From NCBI RefSeq assembly GCF_913060805.1, contig NZ_CAJXTC010000025.1:1-64000 (forward strand): a DNA stretch of 64,000 bases. The letters are read 5' to 3'. The stretch's first letter is position 1; each line of letters begins with the position of its first letter. This DNA is from an uncultured Draconibacterium sp. (GTDB taxonomy: Bacteria > Bacteroidota > Bacteroidia > Bacteroidales > Prolixibacteraceae). Shown one piece after another: positions 9,722 to 18,591 of the stretch. The position numbers and the translations under genes are program-made. The notes below the pieces were generated by a model. That model saw nothing but the letters and a program-made list of their open reading frames with translations, was not told the DNA's origin and did not search any database.

Positions 9722-10996
9722 CTACTCAAATAAGGAAAGATCTATAGCTTCCCCCATCATTACATATCCGTTTTCGTTTGGGTGAAGGTAATCGCCAGAT
9801 TGGGCTTCGGGTAAAATGCTATAAATATCCTCCGGATTCCTGATCGCTTTATCAAAATCGATAACGGCATCAAAACGCCCACTGGTGCGAATCCACTCAT
9901 TAACCGTATTACGAGCTACTTCTCGGTAATCTTTATAATAAAACGATTTCATAATTGGCGTGATAGTCCCACCATACACTTTTATTCCCTGGGCATGCGC
10001 CTCATCAATCATTTTTCCGTACGCATCAATCAAGCCTTGTGCAACCTGTTCGGCCGCCTCTTTACTTCTGGTACCACCAAGATCATTCACTCCTTCCATA
10101 ATGATCAGCCAACGCACACCGTTTTGATTCAGGATGTCGCGTTCGAATCGATTAAGAGCTGTAGGTCCCAGTCCGCCACGAAGAACAGCATTACCGCCGA
10201 TTCCCATGTTTAGAACTCCTACATTTTGGGTCGCTTCATTTTTTAGAAGACGCTGTGCCAGAATATCGGGCCAACGATTTTGTTTGTTTGTGCCCGAGCC
10301 ACGTCCGTCGGTAATTGAGTTACCAATAATAGCAACTGCTGCCGCTGATTGTGGTGCCTCAACATCTATCCCGTTGATTACATACCAATGGTCAGTTTTA
10401 ACTGCATCGGCAAAATCAGTATTTTCCGAAACGTCGTTTCCTGCAACAATGTATGATGTTGTTCTCGATCCGGGATGACCGGTTACGTCGGGCGATGTTT
10501 CGCCAAACGCAATCGTAATGGCAACTTCCATCCTTGGCTCCAAGTCAAATGTAAAAGGATCGGAAACGATCGCTTCGCCAGGCTGCATGGTAACATCTGA
10601 CTTACCGTTAAATTTTAATTCTTTAACCGTAGCTTTATCAATCGCACTTGCTCCCTCTGAAACAGCAACCTGAACAGCTTTCATGGTAACCGGGCTTTTG
10701 CTGAATTCATTGGAAAATTTCAAACGCAGCTTGTCGCCGCCAATTGAAACGCAAACTACCTGCCGTAGCGTATTGTTCGTCAATCCCGGTTCAGGGGGCA
10801 TATTATGAGGCTCTACCAATTGAGGAGCAGTGCTCCAGGTTCCTACCCATTTTTTCTGGGCATTAGAATTTGTGCAAGCTGCAAAGCTGGTCATACCAAT
10901 TATCAGCCCGGCAGTGATTGCCATGGTTGATCTTTGACGCAATGAGTTCAGCATCTTGCAAAACATATTTTTTAAAGAAATTAGTTCAGACTTCAT
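9722..10996 (-). CDS. SGNH/GDSL-family esterase, probable lipoprotein
   Basis: 424 residues. A lipobox-like segment MTSFAAC lies near residue 41 after a hydrophobic stretch, so translation may start at a later Met (for example MLNSLRQ) giving a normal-length signal. An N-terminal beta-domain (KKWVGTWSTAPQ) is followed by the SGNH domain with block I IIGNSITDG, block II GIGGN, block III GVNDLGG and block V DYLHPNENG. The architecture resembles XynE-like xylan-associated acetylesterases, so deacetylation of xylan is the most likely role (inference). It sits between CE15-like and GH115 genes. Confidence 0.85.
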   Translation of the reverse strand: MKSELISLKNMFCKMLNSLRQRSTMAITAGLIIGMTSFAACTNSNAQKKWVGTWSTAPQLVEPHNMPPEPGLTNNTLRQVVCVSIGGDKLRLKFSNEFSKSPVTMKAVQVAVSEGASAIDKATVKELKFNGKSDVTMQPGEAIVSDPFTFDLEPRMEVAITIAFGETSPDVTGHPGSRTTSYIVAGNDVSENTDFADAVKTDHWYVINGIDVEAPQSAAAVAIIGNSITDGRGSGTNKQNRWPDILAQRLLKNEATQNVGVLNMGIGGNAVLRGGLGPTALNRFERDILNQNGVRWLIIMEGVNDLGGTRSKEAAEQVAQGLIDAYGKMIDEAHAQGIKVYGGTITPIMKSFYYKDYREVARNTVNEWIRTSGRFDAVIDFDKAIRNPEDIYSILPEAQSGDYLHPNENGYVMMGEAIDLSLFE

Positions 10997-11072
10997 TATT
11001 GTATTATTATGAGTTATTCTTAGTTAAAGTAGCTTATAAATAAGCATTTATCAAAGGCTTTCACTCTTTCAT

Positions 11073-13058
11073 TCAATTGTTTATCGTCATTTTCTGACTC
11101 GCAGTAAATGCGTCAGTTTTCATTTTATACACATAAATTCCTTTCGGAATATTATTACTATAAAATTCTAAATAATGCTTACCAGCAAAGTAATTTTTTC
11201 CAGCTAATTCAGCTATTTCAGAACCATTTATGTTAAAGACTTTTAACGATACATAAGTTTCGTTCGGGACTACAAATGAAATATTGGTTTTTGCATCGAA
11301 GGGATTTGGAAAGTTCTGATTTAAAGAATAACCTTTATTTATATCCTTCGAATCGATCCCGGTACGCAGACAGTTTACTGCATCGCCTCCCATTCCTTCA
11401 GGAATGTATGGACTGTCTGAAATACAAATTTTATCGATACCCGCTCCATTCTCACGGTTGGCAAGAGTAAATGTATGCTCACCGGCTGACAGCTTATAGT
11501 TGGTAATCCGCTTCCATTCCCATCCGCTGGTGGCTAATCCGTTTTGCATAACAAAAGCCCCGTCATCCATCTTCATCCAATACGAATCATCGTCGGCACT
11601 GGGGCAATTTAATCGTGTATACAAGTAATATGTGGTATCATTTTTTACCGTAAAATTGAAAACTACATGATCATCATCACTGGAAGAGGCTGCAGAAATA
11701 AATTCAATTTCAGGGCTGGCAACATAACTTGCTCCCGATGCTTGTGATTCGTTTGATTTAATGCTCCAGTTCTTTCCCACCTTCGCACATTCAGCTTCTA
11801 AATAAATTGATTCGGCATCTCCAACTTCAGGATTGGGCAAAACCGGATCTTCGGTTCCCCACCATTCTGTCCATCGCGAATAGTTAATATATTCGTAAGG
11901 ATTGGTTGTGATATTTGTATTCGCGCTTTCATTTCCGAGTAGAAATTTTTCGACAAAAGCTTCGATTTCCGGAATTTGACTTGCCGGAACCGCGCAGTGC
12001 CCGTGTCCGCCGATAATGGAAAAGCCGAAACGATCAGGGATTCCAAGTGTTTCATAAACTCGTTGAGTGGCTCTACTTGACACATAACCTGCAGGATCTG
12101 CCAACCATTCAAAGTCAGGGTTTCCGGTCACCAGTAGTGCACGTGGCGCTACCATTGCCATTAGCTGATGATGATCGTGCGGAAGTTTTGAAACATTTGA
12201 GCCTGCAAAGCGGAACATATCTTCGATAAACCAGTGGCCATCGGTTGAACCTAATTTTTCAACACTACCAAGCGTTTCAGACACACGCCATGCGGGGTAT
12301 CCACCACCTCCCGATTCCTGAGCGATTGTAAGGGCAATCCGCTCATCGAATGCACCGGCAAAAAGTGCCATTTTTCCTGCGAAAGAACAACCGGTTACTG
12401 CCAGGTGGCTCAAATCGATTGGCAGCTCATCCTGTACCAGCTCCAAACCATCAATTAAACGACTTACACCCCATGGCCAGGCGCTGTAAGCCCCCATGTA
12501 GGTCAGCTCAGGATAAAGTTTGTTTATTGGTTCATTGCCACGTACTTGCTGGTGCGCCATTACTTGTCCGAAGTTAAAGGAAATCTGTGCGATGTTCCGG
12601 CTACTGAATATGTTGGAAGGCAAACTGCCCGAACCACCTGTCATTCCAATCACAGCCGGAAAGGGTCCTTCACCTGATGGAAGAACAACCTCTGAAGTCA
12701 ATGTAAGCGTGTTTCCATTCACGGTTATATTCACGGTAAGTAAGCCATCCGAGTAGCTGGCAGTAATGTCGTCCGGGCGATCCGGTTTTGGTCCAATTTC
12801 ATATTTTTCTATCATCGCTTTATACTCGTTGCGATGACGTTCCCAGTTTTCAAATGTAGTATCACGGCCACTTCCATCAGCCCACAAAAAAGGATCGGGC
12901 AAAGGTTCGATAGATGGAAGGTTGTCAAAATCGGGTAAAGCCGGAACCGGTATGTCTTTGCCGGTATTCTCAACAGAATAAACCAGCGGAATATCCTGAG
13001 CAAAACTGGTTGTAACCAGGCAGGTGATTATTAAAAGTAGTAATAGTTTTGATTTCAT
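11073..13058 (-). CDS. CE15-like glucuronoyl esterase with CBM-like domain and T9SS tail
   Basis: 661 residues from the ATG at 13058, which directly precedes a clean signal peptide (LLLLIITCLVTTSFAQ); the longer frame adds 17 residues without signal character. The alpha/beta-hydrolase domain (about 40-375) has nucleophile Ser225 in GCSFAGK, acid candidate Glu248 (QESGGGG) and His354 (GHGHCAVP). CE15 members normally have GCSRxGK; here Arg is replaced by Phe226. A beta-sandwich CBM-like domain spans about 415-555 and a T9SS type A sorting domain about 580-661 (NQNFPNPF, PKGIYVYKM). CE15 enzymes split glucuronoyl esters linking xylan to lignin. A terminator separates it from the gene upstream. 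Confidence 0.85.
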   Translation of the reverse strand: MKSKLLLLLIITCLVTTSFAQDIPLVYSVENTGKDIPVPALPDFDNLPSIEPLPDPFLWADGSGRDTTFENWERHRNEYKAMIEKYEIGPKPDRPDDITASYSDGLLTVNITVNGNTLTLTSEVVLPSGEGPFPAVIGMTGGSGSLPSNIFSSRNIAQISFNFGQVMAHQQVRGNEPINKLYPELTYMGAYSAWPWGVSRLIDGLELVQDELPIDLSHLAVTGCSFAGKMALFAGAFDERIALTIAQESGGGGYPAWRVSETLGSVEKLGSTDGHWFIEDMFRFAGSNVSKLPHDHHQLMAMVAPRALLVTGNPDFEWLADPAGYVSSRATQRVYETLGIPDRFGFSIIGGHGHCAVPASQIPEIEAFVEKFLLGNESANTNITTNPYEYINYSRWTEWWGTEDPVLPNPEVGDAESIYLEAECAKVGKNWSIKSNESQASGASYVASPEIEFISAASSSDDDHVVFNFTVKNDTTYYLYTRLNCPSADDDSYWMKMDDGAFVMQNGLATSGWEWKRITNYKLSAGEHTFTLANRENGAGIDKICISDSPYIPEGMGGDAVNCLRTGIDSKDINKGYSLNQNFPNPFDAKTNISFVVPNETYVSLKVFNINGSEIAELAGKNYFAGKHYLEFYSNNIPKGIYVYKMKTDAFTASQKMTINN

Positions 13059-13107
13059 TTTTAGTTGGTTTAATTCAAATTCTATTATGTCTTGCCCGTT
13101 TTTGAGC

Positions 13108-13140
13108 AAAAAAGGAGTTGTAGTTATACAACTCCTTTTT
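13108..13140 (-). terminator. Strong symmetrical terminator between repeat protein and CE15 gene
   Basis: A perfect 14-bp stem (13109-13122 with 13127-13140, AAAAAGGAGTTGTA type) has a 4-nt loop and an A-run/T-run on its two sides. It lies 62 bp downstream of the stop of the four-repeat protein and 50 bp before the CE15 start, so the CE15-SGNH-GH115-GH10 genes may form a separate transcript or be expressed by read-through. Confidence 0.75.
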
Positions 13141-13201
13141 CAAATCTCTACTTTACAAATTCGTATTTGTTTTGAATTGTATCATCGATTTTTGATCCAG
13201 A

Positions 13202-15211
13202 TTAATACCCTGTACCCATTACAAAAACTTTAGTCCGATCAACAATATACAATCCCTGCTTCAATCCTTTTGTGGCCCTTGAGTATGGTATACCTTTGCG
13301 AAGTAAAACACCCGACATGTTATACACATCTACCAGTTTGTTCGGATCTGTAGTTTTTCTCACTACAATATTGTCAATTCCTGTAACTCGTTGTTTAAGC
13401 GCAACAAAGTCGATTGTACACGACTGGGTAGCCGGTAATCCTTCGTATGAAAAGCTCCAATGACTTGCTCCATTGTAAAAAATGATTCCTCCCATTAAAA
13501 CTGCTCCATCGATATTCACATAATCGGCCAAATCAATTTCTTCCATTACAATATTGGTATCTAACGGCAGTGTGAATACATGCGCATAGGTCCAGCCGTC
13601 AACAGAAAAGCGAAGTGCCACTTCACTTCCGGCATCAATAGAATCATAAACTACCTGAATAGCCAGTTTTTCATAAGCAGAGAAATCATACTCCAAACTT
13701 GATCCCCAGTCTTCCGGTGATCCCAACAGCTGATAGCTTTCATCTCCAGCCACCTCCAAAGGTGCAAGCGAAGCAGTATCTCCTATTACGTCATAAACCG
13801 AAATATAACCTTCAGGAATATCATGTATGTTTATTGCCGGCTTTTGTTTCAATGCAACGTAACCTATAGTACACGCCTGCGTTGCTGCCGTGCCATCGTA
13901 AGAGAAACTCCAGTGAGTAGCTCCGTTGTAAAAAAAGATTCCTCCGTTAATGGCATTTCCATTGGCGTCAGCGTATTGCAAAAGGTCAATCTCCTCAACT
14001 ACGCTAGTACCCTCTGTCGGAAGTGTTACGATGTGTAATTTTACACTACCGTTAATATTGAAACGAATAGCCACCTGGTTACCTGCATCAGCAGCATCAT
14101 AATTTATTTTGATAGCCAATGTTTCATAATCCGATAAATCGTAATCGGTTGCCGGCCCCCAATCAGCAGGTCCCGCAAGCTGAACAGCCTGCCCGCCAGG
14201 TATAGCAATCGGAGCTTTTTCCTCTTCATCTATGTTAACATTGGTGGTATAAAAAGAGACATAGCCCTCAGGAAGATCTAATTTCTTTTTAAGCGCAATG
14301 TAGTCTAGCGTACAATCCTCGGTAGCTGCTGTGCCGTCATAAGAAAAACTCCAGTGCGAAGCCCCGTTGTAGATAACGATTCCCCCATTGATGGCTGCCC
14401 CATTTTCATCGGCATATTGAGTAAGGTTGATCTTCTCAACAAAACTTGTTCCTGATTCCGGAAGTGTTACCTGGTGTAATTTTACACTACCATTAATGTT
14501 GAAACGAATCGCTATCTGATGACCGGCATCAGCAGGATCAAAAGTAATTTTGAACGCGATGTGATCGTAGTCAGATAAATCGTAATCCGTTGCCGGCCCC
14601 CAATCGGCAGGTCCCGCAACCTGAACAGCTTGCCCGCCGGGTATAACCATTGGAGCCCGCTCACTTTCCGGCTTGGTTGAATAAAAAGAAACATACCCTA
14701 GCGGGAGTTCGATTTTCTCGTTAACTGCTATATAATCGATAGTAGTTGCCTCGGTAGCTGCTGTGCCATCGTATGAAAAACTCCAGTGTGAAGCACCGTT
14801 GTAAAAAACGATTCCTCCGATTTGAGCCGTTCCATTTTCATCGGCATATTCCGATAAAAAGATATCTTCAACAAAGCTTGTACCTTCTTCCGGAAGTGTA
14901 ACAATGTGCAATTTTACGCTTAGGTTTACATTAAAACGAATGGCAACCTGTTTTCCAGCATCTGCCGGATCAAAAGTAATTTTGAACGACAGTTTTTCAT
15001 AGTTCGACAGATCGTAATCGGTTGATGCGCCCCAGCCGCTTGCAGGCCCTAATAATTGTGCGCTGGCTCCACCATCAATTGTAATGGGAGCCTGTTCTGT
15101 TTCGCCGTTTATTGAATAAACAGAAACAAATCCATCGGGCAGGTCGGGCTGAGAGTACCCTGCCAGTACTGACAACAAAAGTGTTGCTATTAGTGTAAAT
15201 AATTTTCTCAT
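13202..15211 (-). CDS. Secreted protein with four ~140-residue aromatic beta-modules, unknown function
   Basis: 669 residues with a signal peptide (1-20). Four tandem modules at about 25-165, 168-308, 313-455 and 465-607 share a start like LPxGYVSxYS, a middle DYDLSxYExLxxKIxxDxADAG-xVAIRFN and an almost invariant YNGASHWSFSYDGTAAT near the end. Modules 2 and 3 are closest; module 4 is most diverged. Residues about 615-669 resemble a short T9SS-type C-terminal domain (VDVYNMSGVLLRKG, GLYIV). No catalytic motif is recognised; no family is recognised with certainty, although the pattern resembles beta-sandwich carbohydrate-binding modules. Its place directly after the Xyn10C-like gene suggests a surface xylan-binding protein (inference). 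Confidence 0.85.
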   Translation of the reverse strand: MRKLFTLIATLLLSVLAGYSQPDLPDGFVSVYSINGETEQAPITIDGGASAQLLGPASGWGASTDYDLSNYEKLSFKITFDPADAGKQVAIRFNVNLSVKLHIVTLPEEGTSFVEDIFLSEYADENGTAQIGGIVFYNGASHWSFSYDGTAATEATTIDYIAVNEKIELPLGYVSFYSTKPESERAPMVIPGGQAVQVAGPADWGPATDYDLSDYDHIAFKITFDPADAGHQIAIRFNINGSVKLHQVTLPESGTSFVEKINLTQYADENGAAINGGIVIYNGASHWSFSYDGTAATEDCTLDYIALKKKLDLPEGYVSFYTTNVNIDEEEKAPIAIPGGQAVQLAGPADWGPATDYDLSDYETLAIKINYDAADAGNQVAIRFNINGSVKLHIVTLPTEGTSVVEEIDLLQYADANGNAINGGIFFYNGATHWSFSYDGTAATQACTIGYVALKQKPAINIHDIPEGYISVYDVIGDTASLAPLEVAGDESYQLLGSPEDWGSSLEYDFSAYEKLAIQVVYDSIDAGSEVALRFSVDGWTYAHVFTLPLDTNIVMEEIDLADYVNIDGAVLMGGIIFYNGASHWSFSYEGLPATQSCTIDFVALKQRVTGIDNIVVRKTTDPNKLVDVYNMSGVLLRKGIPYSRATKGLKQGLYIVDRTKVFVMGTGY

Positions 15212-15261
15212 AATTGTAGGAATTTAATTAATCTAAACAATCAAAATATCCGTTGTATGAA

Positions 15262-15299
15262 AGGGAAAGGAACGGTTTTCGAGAACCAGTCCCTTCCCT
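15262..15299 (-). terminator. Stem-loop between Xyn10C-like and four-repeat genes
   Basis: An imperfect long hairpin (AGGGAA...TTCCCT outer arms, GGTT...AACC inner arms) lies 12 bp after the Xyn10C-like stop. It has only a weak T-run, so it may be a partial terminator or an mRNA 3'-end stabiliser that sets the ratio of upstream to downstream genes. Confidence 0.4.
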
Positions 15300-15310
15300 C
15301 TTCTATTGAT

Positions 15311-17470
15311 TTAATTACCGGCAAATCCATCGGCAAAACCAGCGTAAGCAGGCTTGCGGTCATAATTCGCATCCCATAATCCGTTATTCTCACCATTGGC
15401 ATTGTTGGCACTTGAGAGAGAAATTCCGTAGCGCTGATCTGCAGGTACGTAAGTATTGTACAACTCAACAACCGACTTATACATATCGGCCTGTTCCTGT
15501 AGCATTTCTGCCGTTGGATCTGATGATTCCAGCGAAACTTTAAGTTCCGATATTCTTACCATTTTTCCTGATTCAGCAAGTATCTGCAGCATTGAGGCAA
15601 TATTATCCTTGTCGGATGAAAGGGTAAGGTGCAGCTTGGTTGAAATACCATCAATAGTTGCGCCCTGAGCCTCCACGTAATCCATGTAAGCTAACAGGCC
15701 ACGGCATTTCACCAAATTTTTCTCCAGGCCATAATCGCTGATGAATAACAGGTCGCCTGATTTACTGCTGTCACGCGCCATAATAAAGGCTTCAGCGGCG
15801 TATTTTGGTCCCAGGTAATCCTGCCAGTAAAATTCGCCATCAAGCTCTTCTTTATTTTTTCCTGTTTTAAGTTCCTGTGGATTAGAATCATCCATAGGTT
15901 CTTTTACAACAGTCCAGGCATTGATACCATCTTTACAGGCATTTAAAACACCCGAAATCCATGATTGCAGACTTCCGCGAATAATCTTTGCCTTTTCTTC
16001 GTTGGTAAGGTCAAGATTAACTTCTTCCTGCGCAATTGCAGCAGAACCAAGTCCGCTAGGCTCATTCATGGTCATCGTGATGTAGATTCTATCGAAATAG
16101 TGTCCACTTTCTCTAATTTTGAAAGCAACTGTATGTTCTCCGGCTTCCAGGTAAAATGAGTCTCCATTTCCATCAAAGTGTTTCGACCATTCCCATGAAT
16201 CAGTGTTTTGATTTTCGATACCGTTCGGATAATAATATTCGTTGTTATCAACACTGATGAACCACGAATCGTCACCACCATAAGGTTCATGACAACGGTG
16301 TCTTAACCAAATGTAGTAAGTTCCTGATGTTAGCACATTGAAGGTGTAAACAAACTGCATGTCGGTATTAACCGCATCGCTTGGTAAACCTGTACCTGTA
16401 TCGTATGTACCTCTGTCTCCATCAATAATACCTTCAAGGTATTTACCTCCTGAAATGCTCGATGCATCACCTTCTTCCAGGATCATAAACTGGCCGATTT
16501 GCTGCGCATCTTCACATTCGAGGAAAATCTCATCCGGATTTTCTACCGATCCGTTTACATTGATCAGCGATATACCCTGAATGTTCATATAGTAAGTAGC
16601 ATTTGGCGTATAGCCCATTTCAATTTTAAACGACAACGAGCCGCTTCCATCAAAATCGTCAACCTGAAACTGTACTTTATTCCAACCAACTTTTGTTTGG
16701 AATGTTGGAGACTCAACTCCTGCCGCGGTCCAATCCAATTCAGGTTCGTTTTCATTTAAGCCGGTGAAAACAACACGGCCTTCACCAACAATATCAGAAA
16801 GTACGTAAAAGGTTATCTCGAATTTGGCACCCTCATCAACTCGGTATTCAGGCGATTGTAAGGATGTTACACTACCGTCACCTTCCGATGCACCATTCAC
16901 CATTTTTACACAAGGTTGTCCCAGGTAATTTTCAACGGTTACATTCCCTTCCGTATTCCAGTCGGTAAACGAACCGTCGTTTAAAGGCGTAGGAATTACA
17001 AAGTTCGGGAACAGTGGCGTATAGAACGTAAAAGGCGCAATAAGCGATTTCAGATAAGTTGAATTTTGGTTTGAGCTTGATACAAGCGCATCGCCATAAA
17101 CCGACAGCCCTCTTTCTCCTGCTTTGCTCATGTAGTTTTGAATCGAGGTGAAATCGTAAATTCCATCGTCGGATAAAATTACATTCTGATTTAGCGCTGA
17201 TGTCGGAGTTACTTCTTCGAAATTTGTCTCCAGCAAGGTAGACAAAGGACTCGTACCGGAAATATTGTCTGAACTTGCATTCGCTCCTAAAACAAGATCT
17301 CCCGTGTACGATTTAAGAACATCGTATGCATTAAGTGCTTCCCTGTCAATTACACTGGCAGGTTTCTCCACCTCGATACCTGCATCCAGTACAGAATCGA
17401 GATCGGCACACGAAGCAAAAACCGCCAGGAAAGTCAACAAGACTATATGTTTTTTATTAAATCTTTTCAT
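15311..17470 (-). CDS. Xyn10C-like surface lipoprotein: degenerate GH10 with two inserted CBM-like modules
   Basis: 719 residues; lipobox VFASC with Cys21. A GH10 fold is split: N-part about 45-150, an inserted CBM4/9-like module about 165-305, a second CBM6/35-like module about 312-470, then the GH10 C-part about 490-719 ending GLWDANYDRKPAYAGFADG. Insertion of CBMs at this point matches Xyn10C-type xylanases of Bacteroidota. Active-site residues are eroded: GHxLxWH becomes G126-DALVSS, WDVVNE becomes W519-TVVKE (Glu524 kept), the NDYN motif becomes SDYG, Q before H614 is Lys612, and TELD becomes SELK (Glu642 kept). It probably binds xylan at the surface rather than cutting it. It is the sixth gene of the xus-like core. 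Confidence 0.88.
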   Translation of the reverse strand: MKRFNKKHIVLLTFLAVFASCADLDSVLDAGIEVEKPASVIDREALNAYDVLKSYTGDLVLGANASSDNISGTSPLSTLLETNFEEVTPTSALNQNVILSDDGIYDFTSIQNYMSKAGERGLSVYGDALVSSSNQNSTYLKSLIAPFTFYTPLFPNFVIPTPLNDGSFTDWNTEGNVTVENYLGQPCVKMVNGASEGDGSVTSLQSPEYRVDEGAKFEITFYVLSDIVGEGRVVFTGLNENEPELDWTAAGVESPTFQTKVGWNKVQFQVDDFDGSGSLSFKIEMGYTPNATYYMNIQGISLINVNGSVENPDEIFLECEDAQQIGQFMILEEGDASSISGGKYLEGIIDGDRGTYDTGTGLPSDAVNTDMQFVYTFNVLTSGTYYIWLRHRCHEPYGGDDSWFISVDNNEYYYPNGIENQNTDSWEWSKHFDGNGDSFYLEAGEHTVAFKIRESGHYFDRIYITMTMNEPSGLGSAAIAQEEVNLDLTNEEKAKIIRGSLQSWISGVLNACKDGINAWTVVKEPMDDSNPQELKTGKNKEELDGEFYWQDYLGPKYAAEAFIMARDSSKSGDLLFISDYGLEKNLVKCRGLLAYMDYVEAQGATIDGISTKLHLTLSSDKDNIASMLQILAESGKMVRISELKVSLESSDPTAEMLQEQADMYKSVVELYNTYVPADQRYGISLSSANNANGENNGLWDANYDRKPAYAGFADGFAGN

Positions 17471-17541
17471 AATTCAATGTTTTTATCAGCCCCGTTTTTC
17501 AGTTTTTCACCTATTCCGGGACTGAATGATTTTTACATATG

Positions 17542-18573
17542 TTACTCGACCGTAATGTTATAGTACTCAGGAACTATCCCTCTGTCTCTGCTAACCAATG
17601 TATCTTTAGTCGTGTAGGTATAACCTAAATCGATTAGTTCAACTGTATAGTCTAAATACAGTCCATCGCGGTCTACACCTCCCATGCTGTTTTTTTCACC
17701 ATCGGTAACAAATCTTCCAGTACCGCTAATCGAATAAGCAGAAGTACTTCCTGACACGGTGCAGTTGTTATCGCTATCAAATGTTAGTTTTAAATCGACT
17801 GTAGCACGAGTGGTTAAGTTATCTTCTTCGTATATCGAGATTGGAAGTGTGCACTCGGTAAGCGAATTTGTAGAAATACTAACAACTTCGTCATACTCAA
17901 CGAACTCGCTACGGCGAATGTCGGTTACAGTACCTGCACCATCCGAGATTTCATCAACACCTCTTCTCAGGTAGTTGGCATCCCATTTATTTACATACTT
18001 AACGGCATACAACACATAGTCTTTCGGAGCAATTTCCCAGTCTGCACTTACCATGCGGTTTGCATTGGCAACTGTTGCTTTACCAGACAAAATACTGTCG
18101 GCATTTGTCGCACCAGTCATCACCAGCGGTATTACATACTTATTGGTAATGCTTTGCGGGTCGTTAAAGAATGCATCGGTAAACTGAACTACAACTCCGC
18201 CAAGAATTTCACCTGCTTTAATTTCAATAGTATTAGCTTCCAGTGTGTAATAATTAGAAGGCATTGGAAGGATTTCTGAGCCGCCAACAAACGAAACGCC
18301 GTCACACAATGACTCATCAACACTTATATCGATAATTCGGTCTTCGTTGTTTGCATACACACCTCCCATGGTAGCCATAATCTTCACTTTGTGTTCATTG
18401 TCAAGCGAATTATCTACCTGAGGATCGTCTCCCAACTCCAGGGTTCTCAATGGATACTGATTGGCGAAATATACGGTCGTAAAATCGAAATCAGGAAATG
18501 AGACGTCTTGATTTCCGCAGGAAGACATTATTCCTGCGACAAGAACTGCTAGTAATATTTTATATACTTTCAT
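17542..18573 (-). CDS. XusE-like surface glycan-binding lipoprotein (DUF1735/DUF5627-like)
   Basis: 343 residues, lipobox IMSSC with Cys19. The N-terminal half (VYFANQYPLRTLELG, then DRIIDISVDESL) looks like the BT_3987-like/DUF1735 beta-domain of SusE-position proteins; the C-terminal half resembles DUF5627 (family names from memory). No enzyme motifs are seen. It lies 18 bp after the second SusD and before the Xyn10C-like gene, the position called XusE in the Prevotella xylan system. The likely role is xylan or xylo-oligosaccharide binding at the outer surface. The domain assignment is moderate, the locus role good. Confidence 0.8.
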   Translation of the reverse strand: MKVYKILLAVLVAGIMSSCGNQDVSFPDFDFTTVYFANQYPLRTLELGDDPQVDNSLDNEHKVKIMATMGGVYANNEDRIIDISVDESLCDGVSFVGGSEILPMPSNYYTLEANTIEIKAGEILGGVVVQFTDAFFNDPQSITNKYVIPLVMTGATNADSILSGKATVANANRMVSADWEIAPKDYVLYAVKYVNKWDANYLRRGVDEISDGAGTVTDIRRSEFVEYDEVVSISTNSLTECTLPISIYEEDNLTTRATVDLKLTFDSDNNCTVSGSTSAYSISGTGRFVTDGEKNSMGGVDRDGLYLDYTVELIDLGYTYTTKDTLVSRDRGIVPEYYNITVE

Positions 18574-18591
18574 GATCTTAATTATTAATTA

